Shown in pieces: positions 9,738 through 19,724 of a stretch of 64,000 nucleotides of DNA. The position numbers and the translations under genes were made by a program. The DNA comes from Affinundibacterium flavidum (GTDB taxonomy: Bacteria > Pseudomonadota > Gammaproteobacteria > Burkholderiales > Burkholderiaceae_D). The stretch is from positions 174,743-238,742 of the forward strand of contig NZ_JACOGA010000009.1 in NCBI RefSeq assembly GCF_014284175.1, given 5' to 3'. Every line of letters begins with the position of its first letter. The first letter of the stretch is position 1. The notes beneath the pieces were generated by a model. The model was not told the origin of the DNA and ran no database searches. It was given only the letters and a program-made list of their open reading frames with translations.

Positions 9738-10361
9738 GTGGCACGTTATATCGGACCTAAAGCAAAATTATCCCGTCGCGAAGGCACGGATCTGTTCCTG
9801 AAAAGCGCACGTCGCTCTTTGGATTCAAAATGCAAATTAGACGTAAAACCAGGTCAACACGGCGCGAAATCTGGCGCACGTACATCTGACTTCGGTAATC
9901 AATTGCGTGAAAAACAAAAAGTTAAACGTATGTACGGCGTGTTAGAGCGTCAATTCCGTCGTTATTTCGCAGAAGCTGATCGTCAAAAAGGTAATACTGG
10001 CGAAACTTTGTTGAAATTGTTGGAATCCCGTTTGGACAACGTTGCATATCGTATGGGTTTCGGCTCCACACGTGCTGAAGCGCGTCAGTTGGTTAGCCAC
10101 AAAGCATTCACAGTTAATGGCGGCGTAGTGAATATCGCTTCTTACCAAGTTAAAGCTGGTGACGTTATTGCTGTTCGTGAAAAATCCAAAAAACAAGTGC
10201 GTATCGTTGAAGCCTTGTCTTTGGCAGAACAAATTGGTATGCCATCTTGGGTGTCTGTAGACTCCAAGAAAATGGAAGGTACTTTCAAGGCTATGCCTGA
10301 TCGTAGCGACATCGCTCACGATGTCAACGAATCTTTGATCGTTGAATTGTACTCACGTTAA
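9738..10361 (+). CDS. rpsD: 30S ribosomal protein S4
   Basis: 207 residues from the GTG at 9738, which has AAAGGA seven bases upstream. The longer reading from 9672 adds a non-conserved N-terminus and was rejected because S4 proteins begin [16 protein letters not shown]. The S4 RNA-binding domain is seen as [34 protein letters not shown]4 nucleates 30S assembly and in E. coli represses the alpha operon. Here the gene is bracketed by terminator-like hairpins on both sides. Confidence 0.96.
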   Translation: MARYIGPKAKLSRREGTDLFLKSARRSLDSKCKLDVKPGQHGAKSGARTSDFGNQLREKQKVKRMYGVLERQFRRYFAEADRQKGNTGETLLKLLESRLDNVAYRMGFGSTRAEARQLVSHKAFTVNGGVVNIASYQVKAGDVIAVREKSKKQVRIVEALSLAEQIGMPSWVSVDSKKMEGTFKAMPDRSDIAHDVNESLIVELYSR

Positions 10362-10375
10362 TATTAAGTTTCACC

Positions 10376-10413
10376 GCCTGCTCATTTTGCGATGGGCAGG
10401 CTTTTTTCTTTTT
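10376..10413 (+). terminator. strong intrinsic terminator between rpsD and rpoA
   Basis: A 10-bp stem (GCCTGCTCAT / ATGGGCAGGC, one G-T pair) with a 6-base loop is followed at once by TTTTTTCTTTTT. It looks like a full terminator inside what is one operon in E. coli. I see no convincing promoter in the 51 bases before rpoA, so partial read-through is the simplest explanation for rpoA expression. Confidence 0.75.
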
Positions 10414-10464
10414 GCCATCAGCCTTATCGGTGTAACGAGCCGAGGGTATTGAAAAGGACAAATA

Positions 10465-11442
10465 ATGCAAAACAATCTGTTTAAGCCTCGTATTATCGAC
10501 GTTGAAATGTTGGGCCCTGGCTCAGCAAAAGTAGTGATGGAGCCATTTGAACGTGGTTTCGGTCATACACTCGGTAACTCTCTACGCCGCGTTTTATTGT
10601 CTTCTATGGTTGGTTACGCGCCAACTGAAGTGACGATCGCCGGTGTTGTGCATGAATATTCAACTCTCGATGGCGTGCAAGAAGACGTCGTGGATATTTT
10701 GTTGAACTTGAAAGGCGTAGTCTTCAAGTTGCACGAACGTGATGAAGTTACTTTGACTTTGAAGAAAGAAGGCGAAGGCGCAGTCTTGGCTTCCGACATC
10801 GATTTGCCACATAACGTAGAACTGATTAATCCAGATCACGTGATTGCTAATTTGACCGCTGGCGGCAAATTGGACATGCAAATCAAAGTAGAAAAAGGCC
10901 GTGGCTACGTTCCTGGTAACGTACGTCGTTTGTCTGAAGATGCGAACAAAACAATTGGTCGTATCATTTTGGATGCGTCTTTCTCTCCAGTACGTCGTGT
11001 TTCTTACTCTGTTGAATCTGCTCGCGTTGAACAACGTACGGATTTGGACAAGTTGATCATCAACATCGAAACAAATGGTGTGATCACTCCAGAAGAAGCA
11101 ATTCGTCAATCTGCTCGCGTATTAGTCGATCAATTGCACGTATTTGCCGCATTGGAAGGCACAGAAGCAGCGGCAGAAGCACCATCACGTGCACCTGCTG
11201 TTGATCCAGTCTTGTTGCGTCCAGTCGATGATTTGGAATTGACAGTACGTTCAGCAAACTGCCTGAAAGCAGAAAATATTTACTACATTGGTGATTTGAT
11301 CCAACGTAGCGAAAACGAATTGTTGAAGACACCAAACTTGGGTCGCAAATCTTTGAATGAAATCAAAGAAGTATTGGCTTCCCGTGGTTTGTCTTTGGGC
11401 ATGAAGTTAGAAAACTGGCCTCCAGCTGGTTTAGAGAAGTAA
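10465..11442 (+). CDS. rpoA: DNA-directed RNA polymerase subunit alpha
   Basis: 325 residues. The N-terminal assembly domain (about 1-235) carries [23 protein letters not shown] and [18 protein letters not shown]. The C-terminal domain (about 250-325), which binds UP elements and activators, is seen as [18 protein letters not shown] and [16 protein letters not shown]. The linker between them is Ala/Glu-rich. AAAAGGAC precedes the ATG. Standard length. Confidence 0.98.
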   Translation: MQNNLFKPRIIDVEMLGPGSAKVVMEPFERGFGHTLGNSLRRVLLSSMVGYAPTEVTIAGVVHEYSTLDGVQEDVVDILLNLKGVVFKLHERDEVTLTLKKEGEGAVLASDIDLPHNVELINPDHVIANLTAGGKLDMQIKVEKGRGYVPGNVRRLSEDANKTIGRIILDASFSPVRRVSYSVESARVEQRTDLDKLIINIETNGVITPEEAIRQSARVLVDQLHVFAALEGTEAAAEAPSRAPAVDPVLLRPVDDLELTVRSANCLKAENIYYIGDLIQRSENELLKTPNLGRKSLNEIKEVLASRGLSLGMKLENWPPAGLEK

Positions 11443-11448
11443 TTTTGG

Positions 11449-11483
11449 CGTCGGGTCGACTTGTTTGACCCGATGTTTTATTT
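11449..11483 (+). terminator. intrinsic terminator after rpoA
   Basis: CGTCGGGTC and GACCCGATG form a 9-bp stem with one G-T pair; the loop is nine bases. TTTTATTTG follows. It is of moderate strength and lies between rpoA and rplQ, which are normally co-transcribed. Confidence 0.6.
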
Positions 11484-11513
11484 GTAGTGCGTAGTAAGAA
11501 CATTACCGGTCCG

Positions 11514-11553
11514 CGTCAAATGGTTTGACGATAGAAGAACTGGAAATTTTAAA
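11514..11553 (+). promoter_or_regulatory. candidate rplQ promoter overlapping an inverted repeat
   Basis: TTGACG at 11525-11530 and TTTAAA at 11548-11553 are spaced 17 bases apart. The -35 is the right arm of a perfect inverted repeat, CGTCAAA / TTTGACG, at 11514-11530 with a 3-base centre. A start near 11560 would leave only about 12 bases before the ATG, so the promoter is doubtful. Confidence 0.3.
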
Positions 11554-11571
11554 CAATCGAAAGGAAGTACC

Positions 11572-11970
11572 ATGCGTCATCGTCACGGCTTACGTAAGCT
11601 GAATCGTACATCATCCCACCGTTTAGCAATGTTGCGCAATATGACAGTTTCCCTGTTGCGCCACGAAGCAATCAAAACAACTTTGCCAAAAGCAAAAGAA
11701 TTGCGCCGCGTTGTTGAGCCAATTTTGACTTTGGGTAAAACAGACACATTGGCAAACAAGCGTTTGGCATTCAACCGTTTGCGCGATCGTGAAATCGTTC
11801 AAAAATTGTTCGCTGAATTGGGTCCACGTTTTGCAAATCGCAATGGTGGTTACCTGCGTATTTTGAAAATGGGTTTCCGCGTTGGTGACAATGCGCCTAT
11901 GGCCTATGTAGAATTGTTGGATCGTCCAGAAGTCTCTGACGCTGCAGATGCACCAACAGTTGACGAATAA
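11572..11970 (+). CDS. rplQ: 50S ribosomal protein L17
   Basis: 132 residues. Starts [20 protein letters not shown] and contains [22 protein letters not shown], both diagnostic for L17, which sits near the peptide exit. AAAGGAAG gives a good binding site. Last gene of the ribosomal cluster, followed by a clear terminator. Confidence 0.97.
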   Translation: MRHRHGLRKLNRTSSHRLAMLRNMTVSLLRHEAIKTTLPKAKELRRVVEPILTLGKTDTLANKRLAFNRLRDREIVQKLFAELGPRFANRNGGYLRILKMGFRVGDNAPMAYVELLDRPEVSDAADAPTVDE

Positions 11971-12002
11971 GCTAAGTTGTAATTAGCAGTTCTGAAATAA
12001 GA

Positions 12003-12031
12003 AGCCGTTCAGTAAAATGAACGGCTTTTTT
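12003..12031 (+). terminator. intrinsic terminator after rplQ
   Basis: A perfect 9-bp stem, AGCCGTTCA / TGAACGGCT, with the 6-base loop GTAAAA and a TTTTTT tract. It closes the ribosomal protein cluster. Confidence 0.85.
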
Positions 12032-12270
12032 ATTTCTATCGGGTGATTGTTTGGATAGCGATGAGTTGAATCTCTTCCTACCTTGGAGAATCGTTGATAT
12101 TGGTCTTAGTAATCGAGTCTTGTTGCCAGTCAAAATTTGCTTCGCTGACGTCGGTTTCAGTATTCCGTTAAGATGGTGAATCTGGCCGTCGGTCTGTTGG
12201 CTTTGATTAAAATGAACCATATTGACCTGGTCGAATCAGAAAGCCAATGTTTTAAATTTCAAAGAGAGCT
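12032..12270. other. intergenic region before dsbD, no gene seen
   Basis: About 240 bases between the rplQ terminator and dsbD. I find no supported coding sequence on either strand, no RNA gene and no clear promoter pair. The weak purine tract CAAAGAGAGCT just before 12271 is the likely dsbD binding site. Confidence 0.6.
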
Positions 12271-14061
12271 ATGAAATCTTTTCCCGGTTTGCCATTGATG
12301 CGTGATAACTTGCATTCACTATCTCTGCAGAGTTCCTATTTAAGGCTACTTGTAGGGTTGTTAATTGCTTTGATGCTGTTCGTATCGATGGCAAAGGCAG
12401 AAGACTTCCTGGAGCCCGAGAAGGCATTCCAAGTCAAGGTGCAGATGGTAAGCAGCGATCAGGTGCGCATTACTTACACCATCGCAGATGGCTATTATCT
12501 TTATCGCGAGCGCTTAAAATTCGCTGCACAAGGTGCCGAGTTGGGGGCGATTCAACTTCCCACCGGTAAAGTCAAATTCGATGAAACCTTTCAAAAGGAT
12601 GTGGAAACTTATCATCATGAATTGGTCGTGCTGATACCTGTGAAGGCTGCCTCTGATTTTCAATTGAAATTGGAATTGCAAGGCTGTGCGGAAGCGGGTT
12701 TATGCTATCCACCTATGGAATTGAACTTGCCTGTGGTCCTGGCAGATATCGCCGCAAATGTTGGAACAGTACCAGTTGCAACGCCACAGACTGTCCAAGA
12801 AAGTGGCGAACAATCAAGCATCGCTGACGCTTTAAAAAGTGGTCGTTTAAGTTTGATCATTCCTTTGTTTTTGGTACTTGGCTTAGGCTTGTCGCTGACA
12901 CCTTGCGTATTGCCTATGGTGCCAATACTTTCATTCATTATTGTTGGTGAAGGTGCCGCCGTAAAGCGTAGTCGTGGCTTCTTTCTGTCGTTGAGTTACG
13001 TATTAGGCATGGCCTTGGTCTACACCAGTTTGGGCGTGGCGGCTGGTTTGTTGGGCGAGGGCTTATCGGCTGCGCTGCAAAACCCGTGGGTGCTTTCAGC
13101 ATTTGCACTTTTGATGATTGCATTGTCGCTGTCGATGTTTGGGGTTTATCAGTTACAAATGCCGGGAGCGATTCAAACACGACTGACCTATTTTTCCGAA
13201 GGTCAGCGTAATGGAAAAATGGCTGGTGTGTTTTTGATGGGAGCGATTTCTGCCTTGATTGTGGGACCGTGCGTGGCCGCACCTTTAGCTGGTGCATTGG
13301 TCTATATTAGCCAGACTAAAAATGTTGTGGTGGGCGGCACTGCTTTGTTTTCATTGGCGATGGGCATGGGTGTCCCTTTACTGTTGGTAGGTATTTCCGC
13401 AGGTAGTTTGTTACCGCGTGCTGGTGTGTGGATGGAGCAGATTAAGCGCTTCTTCGGTGTATTGATGTTGGCGATGGCAATTTGGATGGTATCGCCAGTT
13501 TTACCACCTGTGGTGCAGATGAGTGCCTGGGCGATTTTGTTGCTTGGATACGGGATTTATCAGTTGGTTTTCTACCACGGTAAAGTATTTTCTAAATTAA
13601 TTGCCATTCTCTGTATGCTGGCTGGTGGCACGCAACTTGTTGGAGTAGTGACTGGTGGACGTGATGCCTTGGCACCGATTGCACACCTTACTGGTCAAGT
13701 ACAACATGTGAAGTTTCAACGTGTTAAATCTTCCGCAGAATTGGATGCTGTGTTGGCACAATCCAAAGGCAAGCTCGCGATGCTAGATTTTTATGCAGAT
13801 TGGTGTGTGTCGTGTAAAGAGATGGAAAAACTGACTTTTGTCGAGCCCAGAGTCAAAGCGCAGTTGGATCAGATGTTGTTGCTGCAAGTCGATGTCACTG
13901 CGAATAATGCCGATGATAAAGCGCTATTGAAACGCTTTGGCTTATTCGGGCCACCGGGAATTATTTTCTTTGGTGCGGAAGGAAAAGAAATAGCAAATAC
14001 GCGCGTCATTGGTTATCAAAATGCGGATAAATTTTTGGGCTCTTTGCAGAAGCCGAAATGA
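12271..14061 (+). CDS. dsbD: thiol:disulfide interchange protein DsbD
   Basis: 596 residues. It carries electrons from cytosolic thioredoxin across the inner membrane to periplasmic DsbC, DsbG and the cytochrome c maturation machinery. The order is: signal peptide 1-43, cleaved after SMAKA; N-terminal periplasmic domain with active Cys139 and Cys145 in GCAEAGLCYPP; a membrane domain of about eight segments with Cys212 (TPCVLP) and Cys334 (VGPCVAAP); and a C-terminal thioredoxin-like domain with the CVSC pair at 512-515 in DFYADWCVSCKEME. All six redox cysteines are present. The likely client, the ResB/CcsB cytochrome c pathway, lies 6-10 kb downstream. The start at 12271 gives a long n-region; the Met at residue 10 is an alternative. 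Confidence 0.96.
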   Translation: MKSFPGLPLMRDNLHSLSLQSSYLRLLVGLLIALMLFVSMAKAEDFLEPEKAFQVKVQMVSSDQVRITYTIADGYYLYRERLKFAAQGAELGAIQLPTGKVKFDETFQKDVETYHHELVVLIPVKAASDFQLKLELQGCAEAGLCYPPMELNLPVVLADIAANVGTVPVATPQTVQESGEQSSIADALKSGRLSLIIPLFLVLGLGLSLTPCVLPMVPILSFIIVGEGAAVKRSRGFFLSLSYVLGMALVYTSLGVAAGLLGEGLSAALQNPWVLSAFALLMIALSLSMFGVYQLQMPGAIQTRLTYFSEGQRNGKMAGVFLMGAISALIVGPCVAAPLAGALVYISQTKNVVVGGTALFSLAMGMGVPLLLVGISAGSLLPRAGVWMEQIKRFFGVLMLAMAIWMVSPVLPPVVQMSAWAILLLGYGIYQLVFYHGKVFSKLIAILCMLAGGTQLVGVVTGGRDALAPIAHLTGQVQHVKFQRVKSSAELDAVLAQSKGKLAMLDFYADWCVSCKEMEKLTFVEPRVKAQLDQMLLLQVDVTANNADDKALLKRFGLFGPPGIIFFGAEGKEIANTRVIGYQNADKFLGSLQKPK

Positions 14062-14112
14062 GACAGTCAGCCTAATGAGTCAGTCGACCTCTTTAGGCTG
14101 ACGTGTGCATCA

Positions 14113-14149
14113 AAGCTGGCATAGTTCTATACCAAGTCAGCTTTTTTTT
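14113..14149 (+). terminator. intrinsic terminator after dsbD
   Basis: AAGCTG and CAGCTT form the base of a hairpin with a long internal loop, followed by an eight-T run. A second hairpin just upstream (GTCAGCCTAA / TTAGGCTGAC, 14066-14102) lies directly after the dsbD stop and may assist. The T-run faces dsbD; sbcB converges from the other side. Confidence 0.65.
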
Positions 14150-14153
14150 CGTC

Positions 14154-15593
14154 TTAGCGAACGGGCACTACTAATTCGGCATAATCATAAAGCGCACCAA
14201 GAATTTCTTCCGCACTTTCATCGGCCGATTCAGAGAGTTGATCAATCTCGTTGAAATACATGTCGACAGTGCGGGCATTCGCTTCGCCGTCCAACAATCG
14301 TGCCACGCGGTGTTCTTCCCATGCGGCCTTCTCGTCATTGCTGAGTGATTCGGGGAAGTTACGCGCACGGTAACGGAACAATAATTCGCTTAAGCGTTGA
14401 TCATTAAAATGCGGATGCGCGTTTGCCAATTGTTGTGGATTCATTTGACGTAAATCATTCAATATTTTTCTATCTGCACCGCTGATAAATCCACCATATA
14501 AATCTTCATCCACATCGACAGCCTCGAAGCCTGGGCGCGCATAGACTTGTTCCCATAGCTGCAGACTGAGAGTTGCCTGCATGTTTTGTGCGACTTCAGC
14601 GTGTGCCATTATTTGCTGCATATCGATGTTCCAACGCGCCGCCATTTCACTGCTGAGCGTTTTCAGATTGCCAATCACGATAGGCGATTTGTTCAGATGT
14701 ATGCTCTTCACCGGCAAGCGCGATACACCCTCAGGTAAATCCGCCGTTTTACTGAACATGCGTTGCTGTATCGTGGCGACATCCAAATGCTGTAATTCGC
14801 TAGGATCAAATTGCAAATCCCAGGCGATCACTTCATTTTTATTGGTCGGATGTATGGCTAAAGGCCACATCACTGCAAGACAGCCGCGCTCTGTGCTGAA
14901 CATGCCAGAGATGTGTAGAAATGGTTTGCCCAGTAAGGGCAAGCCGATCTCAGTAGCAACTCTGTCTTTCTTATGTAATGCGAAACAAAAATCAAACAGC
15001 TTGGGTTGCTTATCTTTGATTAGTTTTGCTAAAGCGACTGTAGCGCGTACGTCAGATAAGGCATCATGTGCAGCAGTATGAGAAATGCCATTTGCTGCCG
15101 TTAAATGTTCGAGCCTAAAGCTAGGTTTTCCCTCGTCGTTTACAGGCCAATTGATGCCTTCTGGCCGCAACGCGTAAGTGGTACGCACTATGTCCATAAT
15201 ATCCCAGCGACCACATTGATTTTGCCATTCACGCGCATACGGATCGATCAAGTTGCGCCAAAACATAAAGCGCGTAATCTCATCGTCAAAACGTATCGTG
15301 TTATAGCCCACGCCTATGGTGCCCGTGGCCGCCAATGCGCGTTCTATCTGCGCTGCAAATTCATGTTCTGGTAAGCCTTGCTCCAGACATTGTTGCGGCG
15401 TGATGTGTGTGATTAAGCAAGACTGCGGGTCAGGTAAAAAATCATTCGCAGGCTTACAAAAAATATTGATAGGTTCGCCGATTTCATTCAAATCTGCATC
15501 GGTACGTATCGCGGCAAATTGCGCAGGTCGATCCCGTCTGGCCTGAGAACCAAAGGTTTCATAGTCGTGCCAGAGAAAGCTATGTGTATGCAT
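14154..15593 (-). CDS. sbcB: exodeoxyribonuclease I
   Basis: 479 residues, close to the 475 of E. coli ExoI. It degrades single-stranded DNA 3' to 5' in repair and recombination. The DnaQ-type exonuclease domain starts at once, with Asp10 and Glu12 in HDYETFG as metal ligands, then VGYNTIRFDDEITRFMFWRN and HDALSDVRATVALAKLI, which supplies further acidic residues. The C-terminal half is the SH3-like and helical region of ExoI. It converges with dsbD and is followed in its own direction only by that terminator region; corA lies upstream on the same strand 39 bp away. Confidence 0.95.
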   Translation of the reverse strand: MHTHSFLWHDYETFGSQARRDRPAQFAAIRTDADLNEIGEPINIFCKPANDFLPDPQSCLITHITPQQCLEQGLPEHEFAAQIERALAATGTIGVGYNTIRFDDEITRFMFWRNLIDPYAREWQNQCGRWDIMDIVRTTYALRPEGINWPVNDEGKPSFRLEHLTAANGISHTAAHDALSDVRATVALAKLIKDKQPKLFDFCFALHKKDRVATEIGLPLLGKPFLHISGMFSTERGCLAVMWPLAIHPTNKNEVIAWDLQFDPSELQHLDVATIQQRMFSKTADLPEGVSRLPVKSIHLNKSPIVIGNLKTLSSEMAARWNIDMQQIMAHAEVAQNMQATLSLQLWEQVYARPGFEAVDVDEDLYGGFISGADRKILNDLRQMNPQQLANAHPHFNDQRLSELLFRYRARNFPESLSNDEKAAWEEHRVARLLDGEANARTVDMYFNEIDQLSESADESAEEILGALYDYAELVVPVR

Positions 15594-15632
15594 GCCTGTA
15601 GATTTGTGTAGGATTGATATGCGCTTAAACGA

Positions 15633-16772
15633 TCAACTGTCGGAGCGTTGTCCGCGATTTCTGATAAAGCTTTGTAGTCCGATCGCAACGAGAAACAATA
15701 ATACCGACAGACCCATTAAGCCTATAGTCCATTTAAAACCAGTTTCTTCATTAATCCAAGGCATCTTAGTAAAGTTCATACCAAAGATGCCGGTGATTAA
15801 AGTCAAAGGCATAAACAGCGCGGTAATCACGGTCAAGAGTCGCATGATTTCACTGGTCTTATGCGCGACTGCCGCGAAATGAATTTGCACGGAAGATTCC
15901 AATGATGCTTCTAATCTGCGCGTATGATTTAAGACACGATTAATATGTTCCATCACGTCATTTGTGCGCACTAATAACAAATCTTTGGCGCGGCTAAGCT
16001 CGCCACCTTTGGCATCATAAGTATCCACAAAATGATCGCGTAATTCTTGTATCGCGTCGTATTGTTCTTCACACAGATGTTCGAGCTTGCGTAATTCAAC
16101 GCGGGAATCGAGTAGGGCAACCCAGTTATTAAATGGCTTGCGTGGATCAAGTAATGCATGCTGCCAACGATCCAATTGATTGGTCAAAGGCTGACGCAAA
16201 TCGAGATACTGATCCACCATCAAGTTTAATAAACGCAGCATTAGATCTTCGGGTGATGCTGGCAAGCGACTGCTCAGGTTATTGCCATCTTTGGGCTTGT
16301 AATTGAGTAGGCGTGTGCGCATGCCTTCTATGGTGCGACTTTGTGTGGCGCGAATTGTGACTAGCGTATTGCCTAGCAAAAGAAAAGAAACAGGCTGCGT
16401 TTGCAAACGATGCAAGGCTGCTGGGATTTTCTTTTTATTTACTTCGACCGTAGTATTCGCTTCACCATTTAAGGCTAACTTTTGAAAGACGACTAGCTCG
16501 TAATCTTGGGTGGCATCAAAGTAGGATGGATGGCTTAGGTTGCAGATGTCTTTTACATGTAAATCGTAAACGCGGATACCCGTTAGGTTTTCAATCTGAT
16601 CGCGCCAGACATCGGTATCACAAGCAACTTCGTCGTGCGTACAATCTATCCATCGAAAACCTGGTGCTTCATCAAGCTGATCGTTTTCGCCGTCGCCAAT
16701 CAGACCGTGGTCCTTGGTATCGGCTAGTGCATTGAGTGTGACCTGTGATTCGCTGATGAAGAAAATATCCAT
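15633..16772 (-). CDS. corA: CorA-family magnesium/cobalt transporter
   Basis: 379 residues. CorA is a pentameric inner-membrane Mg2+ channel. The GMN signature is present near the C-terminus in ITGIFGMNFTKMPW, between the two C-terminal membrane helices; the last helix ends in a basic tail (FIRNRGQRSDS). The large N-terminal cytoplasmic domain fills the first 300 residues. It is somewhat longer than E. coli CorA (316), and could also be called a ZntB-like member of the same family; the substrate is inferred only. It lies between sbcB and hemB on the same strand. Confidence 0.9.
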   Translation of the reverse strand: MDIFFISESQVTLNALADTKDHGLIGDGENDQLDEAPGFRWIDCTHDEVACDTDVWRDQIENLTGIRVYDLHVKDICNLSHPSYFDATQDYELVVFQKLALNGEANTTVEVNKKKIPAALHRLQTQPVSFLLLGNTLVTIRATQSRTIEGMRTRLLNYKPKDGNNLSSRLPASPEDLMLRLLNLMVDQYLDLRQPLTNQLDRWQHALLDPRKPFNNWVALLDSRVELRKLEHLCEEQYDAIQELRDHFVDTYDAKGGELSRAKDLLLVRTNDVMEHINRVLNHTRRLEASLESSVQIHFAAVAHKTSEIMRLLTVITALFMPLTLITGIFGMNFTKMPWINEETGFKWTIGLMGLSVLLFLVAIGLQSFIRNRGQRSDS

Positions 16773-16840
16773 GTTTTACAAACTAAGCCATTCCATTGGT
16801 TTGATCTGATTTATGTTGATTTGGGTCGACTTGCGCTTAT

Positions 16841-17911
<1,071 letters not shown>

Positions 17912-18008
17912 TTACGCTTACCGCTGGTCCTCCCTAAGCGGGCGCCACTTGTTCCCATTCGATTGGCGTATTTTTTCCCCAGTACCGCAAAGTACTGGGG
18001 TTTTTTTT
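17912..18008 (+). ncRNA. candidate small RNA with anti-Shine-Dalgarno-like loop
   Basis: Between the two - strand genes hemB and engB lies a strong + strand terminator with no + strand gene in front of it. The sequence before it folds into a short GC stem, CCGCT (17921-17925) with AGCGG (17937-17941), whose loop shows TCCTCCC (17928-17934), the complement of a Shine-Dalgarno sequence. An alternative stem, CGCTTA / TAAGCG, exposes the same loop. CCUCC-type loops are known in regulatory RNAs of other proteobacteria. The 5' end is a guess: TAGGAT at 17900-17905 is a possible -10, with no good -35. Confidence 0.35.
17977..18008 (+). terminator. orphan intrinsic terminator on the + strand
   Basis: CCCCAGTAC and GTACTGGGG form a perfect 9-bp stem with the loop CGCAAA, followed by eight Ts. 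Both neighbouring genes run the other way, and on the - strand the hairpin is followed by As. So it serves a + strand transcript. The T-run overlaps the engB stop codon. Confidence 0.8.
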
Positions 18009-18723
18009 ATTGCGGAGCGCCAGCATCCTCACTGTCGTCTAATGCGGCTACTGTTGGCAATACATCTAAGCCAGTCAATTCACGAATTTTGGCATCTGCT
18101 TCTTCAATCCCGGTACGATTCAACGCTGAAAATAATTGTGCAGTAAATGGATAGGGCGTGCCATTCGCATCAACGTAACTTGCCAAAATATTTTGTGCCA
18201 GACGTAATGCATTGGTTGCATCATTTCGATTTAATTTATCAGCCTTAGTCAACAAACAATGAATAGGACGTCCCGTTGGAGCGAACCACTCTAGCATTTG
18301 TTTGTCCAGATCCGTGAATGGACGACGTGAATCCATGATCAAAATCAAAGCGGCCAATTGATCGCGCGTTTGTACATAGTTGCCGAGTAAGACGTTCCAA
18401 TGGTTTTTGGCAGCACCCGGAACTTCGGCGTAACCATATCCTGGCAAATCTACTAGCAAGGCACGAATCTCATCTTGACGCGTTTCATCTTTACGATGTT
18501 GTCCTACATGCGCACCACCAATTGAGAAAAAGTTAATGTGCTGAGTGCGCCCCGGTGTTTTGGATGCAAAGCACAGTTTTTTCTGATTGCAGAGGATATT
18601 GATTGCGGTCGATTTGCCCGCATTTGAACGACCCGCAAAGGCCACTTCTGGCACGGGCAAAGTCGGGAGATCGCGCAGGTGATTGACAGTGGTAAAGAAG
18701 CGCGCTTGCCAAAGGATAGACAT
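18007..18723 (-). CDS. engB: ribosome biogenesis GTPase EngB (YihA/YsxC)
   Basis: 238 residues from the ATG at 18723. A longer TTG reading from 18765 adds 14 non-conserved residues without a binding site. EngB is an essential TRAFAC GTPase for late 50S assembly. G1 is GRSNAGKST at 31-39, G2 falls in [13 protein letters not shown]3 is [10 protein letters not shown] and G4 is TKAD. The C-terminus is longer than in E. coli and ends in an acidic tail ([12 protein letters not shown]). It is divergent from the cytochrome c4 gene and upstream of hemB. Confidence 0.94.
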   Translation of the reverse strand: MSILWQARFFTTVNHLRDLPTLPVPEVAFAGRSNAGKSTAINILCNQKKLCFASKTPGRTQHINFFSIGGAHVGQHRKDETRQDEIRALLVDLPGYGYAEVPGAAKNHWNVLLGNYVQTRDQLAALILIMDSRRPFTDLDKQMLEWFAPTGRPIHCLLTKADKLNRNDATNALRLAQNILASYVDANGTPYPFTAQLFSALNRTGIEEADAKIRELTGLDVLPTVAALDDSEDAGAPQ

Positions 18724-18836
18724 AAATGGGGGCCAATCTAAAAGGGATGGTGCAAAAAAATGCAAAAAATAGGGGTAAAACGAGCGGTTTTAGCCCGAAA
18801 TATGAGGTTTCCTTACGTCAATTGACTTGGAATAGC

Positions 18837-18866
18837 TCAACATTTCCACTAAAGCTATTGTACAAT
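18837..18866 (+). promoter_or_regulatory. candidate promoter for cytochrome c4
   Basis: TACAAT at 18861-18866 is a good -10 match (five of six). TCAACA, 18 bases upstream at 18837-18842, is a possible -35. A start near 18873 would give a leader of about 100 bases. It lies in the 253-bp divergent region between engB and the cytochrome gene. Confidence 0.4.
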
Positions 18867-18976
18867 AAGGGGTTAGCTACGTGGGCTTCATGACTTCATT
18901 GCAGGTTCCGTACGCTTTTTGCTTTTCTGGCATGTCAATAGAATCGATTTCCAATTTTTAGTCTCAAGGTGTTTGA

Positions 18977-19648
18977 ATGAATCGTGCATTTTTATCCTTT
19001 TCCAAGTCTCTCAGCATTCTTGCCTTAGCGGCATCTTCACTCGTTTCTGTTGCTTCTGCAAACGAACATGCAGCCAAACCAGCAAAAGCTGATGCGGCTA
19101 AAGGTGAAGCCTTGTACACCAACGGTGATGCAGCGCGCAGTATCGTTGCTTGCGTATCCTGTCATGGTGCTGCTGGTAATTCGACTATTAGTGTGAATCC
19201 AAAATTATCCGGTCAGCACGAAGCTTACATCGTCAAGCAATTGACAGATTTCACTGGCCCAGCACGTAATAACGCGGTGATGACAACTTTTTCTAAGTTG
19301 ATGACTGCAGACGATATGAAAAATGTTGCAGCTTTCTTGGCTGTACAGAAACCAAAAGCTGGCGCAGCAAAAAATAAAGATATTGTGAAATTGGGTGAAA
19401 CGATCTACCGCGCTGGTATCGCAGAGAAAAATGTTGCTGCATGTGCTGGTTGCCATAGCCCGAACGGTGCTGGTATTCCTGCGCAATTCCCACGTATTGC
19501 TGGTCAACATCAGGATTACACGATTGCGCAATTGACTAACTTCCGCACAGGTGCGCGTAAGAACAGTCCACAAATGGTAACAATTGCTAAACGTATGTCG
19601 GATGAAGAAATTAAAGCAGTTGCTGATTATGTCGCTGGTTTGAAATAA
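18977..19648 (+). CDS. dihaem cytochrome c4
   Basis: 223 residues. A periplasmic electron carrier with two class I cytochrome c domains, usually donating electrons to terminal oxidases. Signal peptide 1-28, cleaved after ASA. Haem sites are CVSCH at 59-63 and CAGCH at 156-160; each domain also has a PxLSGQH / PRIAGQH segment, and the two halves are visibly related. It is followed by its own terminator and then by resB-ccsB, which attach haem to such proteins. Confidence 0.93.
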   Translation: MNRAFLSFSKSLSILALAASSLVSVASANEHAAKPAKADAAKGEALYTNGDAARSIVACVSCHGAAGNSTISVNPKLSGQHEAYIVKQLTDFTGPARNNAVMTTFSKLMTADDMKNVAAFLAVQKPKAGAAKNKDIVKLGETIYRAGIAEKNVAACAGCHSPNGAGIPAQFPRIAGQHQDYTIAQLTNFRTGARKNSPQMVTIAKRMSDEEIKAVADYVAGLK

Positions 19649-19683
19649 GCACATCATTCAATACAAGCAACATGATTAACGGA

Positions 19684-19710
19684 GGGGGTGGCAAATGCCA
19701 TCCCCTTTTT
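19684..19710 (+). terminator. intrinsic terminator after cytochrome c4
   Basis: GGGGGTGGC and GCCATCCCC form a 9-bp stem (one G-T pair) around AAAT, followed by TTTTTGCTTTT. The ATG at 19695 lies inside this hairpin, which argues against using it as the resB start. Confidence 0.75.
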
Positions 19711-19724
19711 GCTTTTGGAAATGT

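Noticed and set aside
14581..15081. 166-residue + strand frame inside sbcB
   Set aside because: It is antisense to a complete, motif-bearing exonuclease I gene and has no binding site or recognisable domain.
18724..18765. N-terminal extension of EngB from a TTG
   Set aside because: Residues are not of the family type and no binding site is present.
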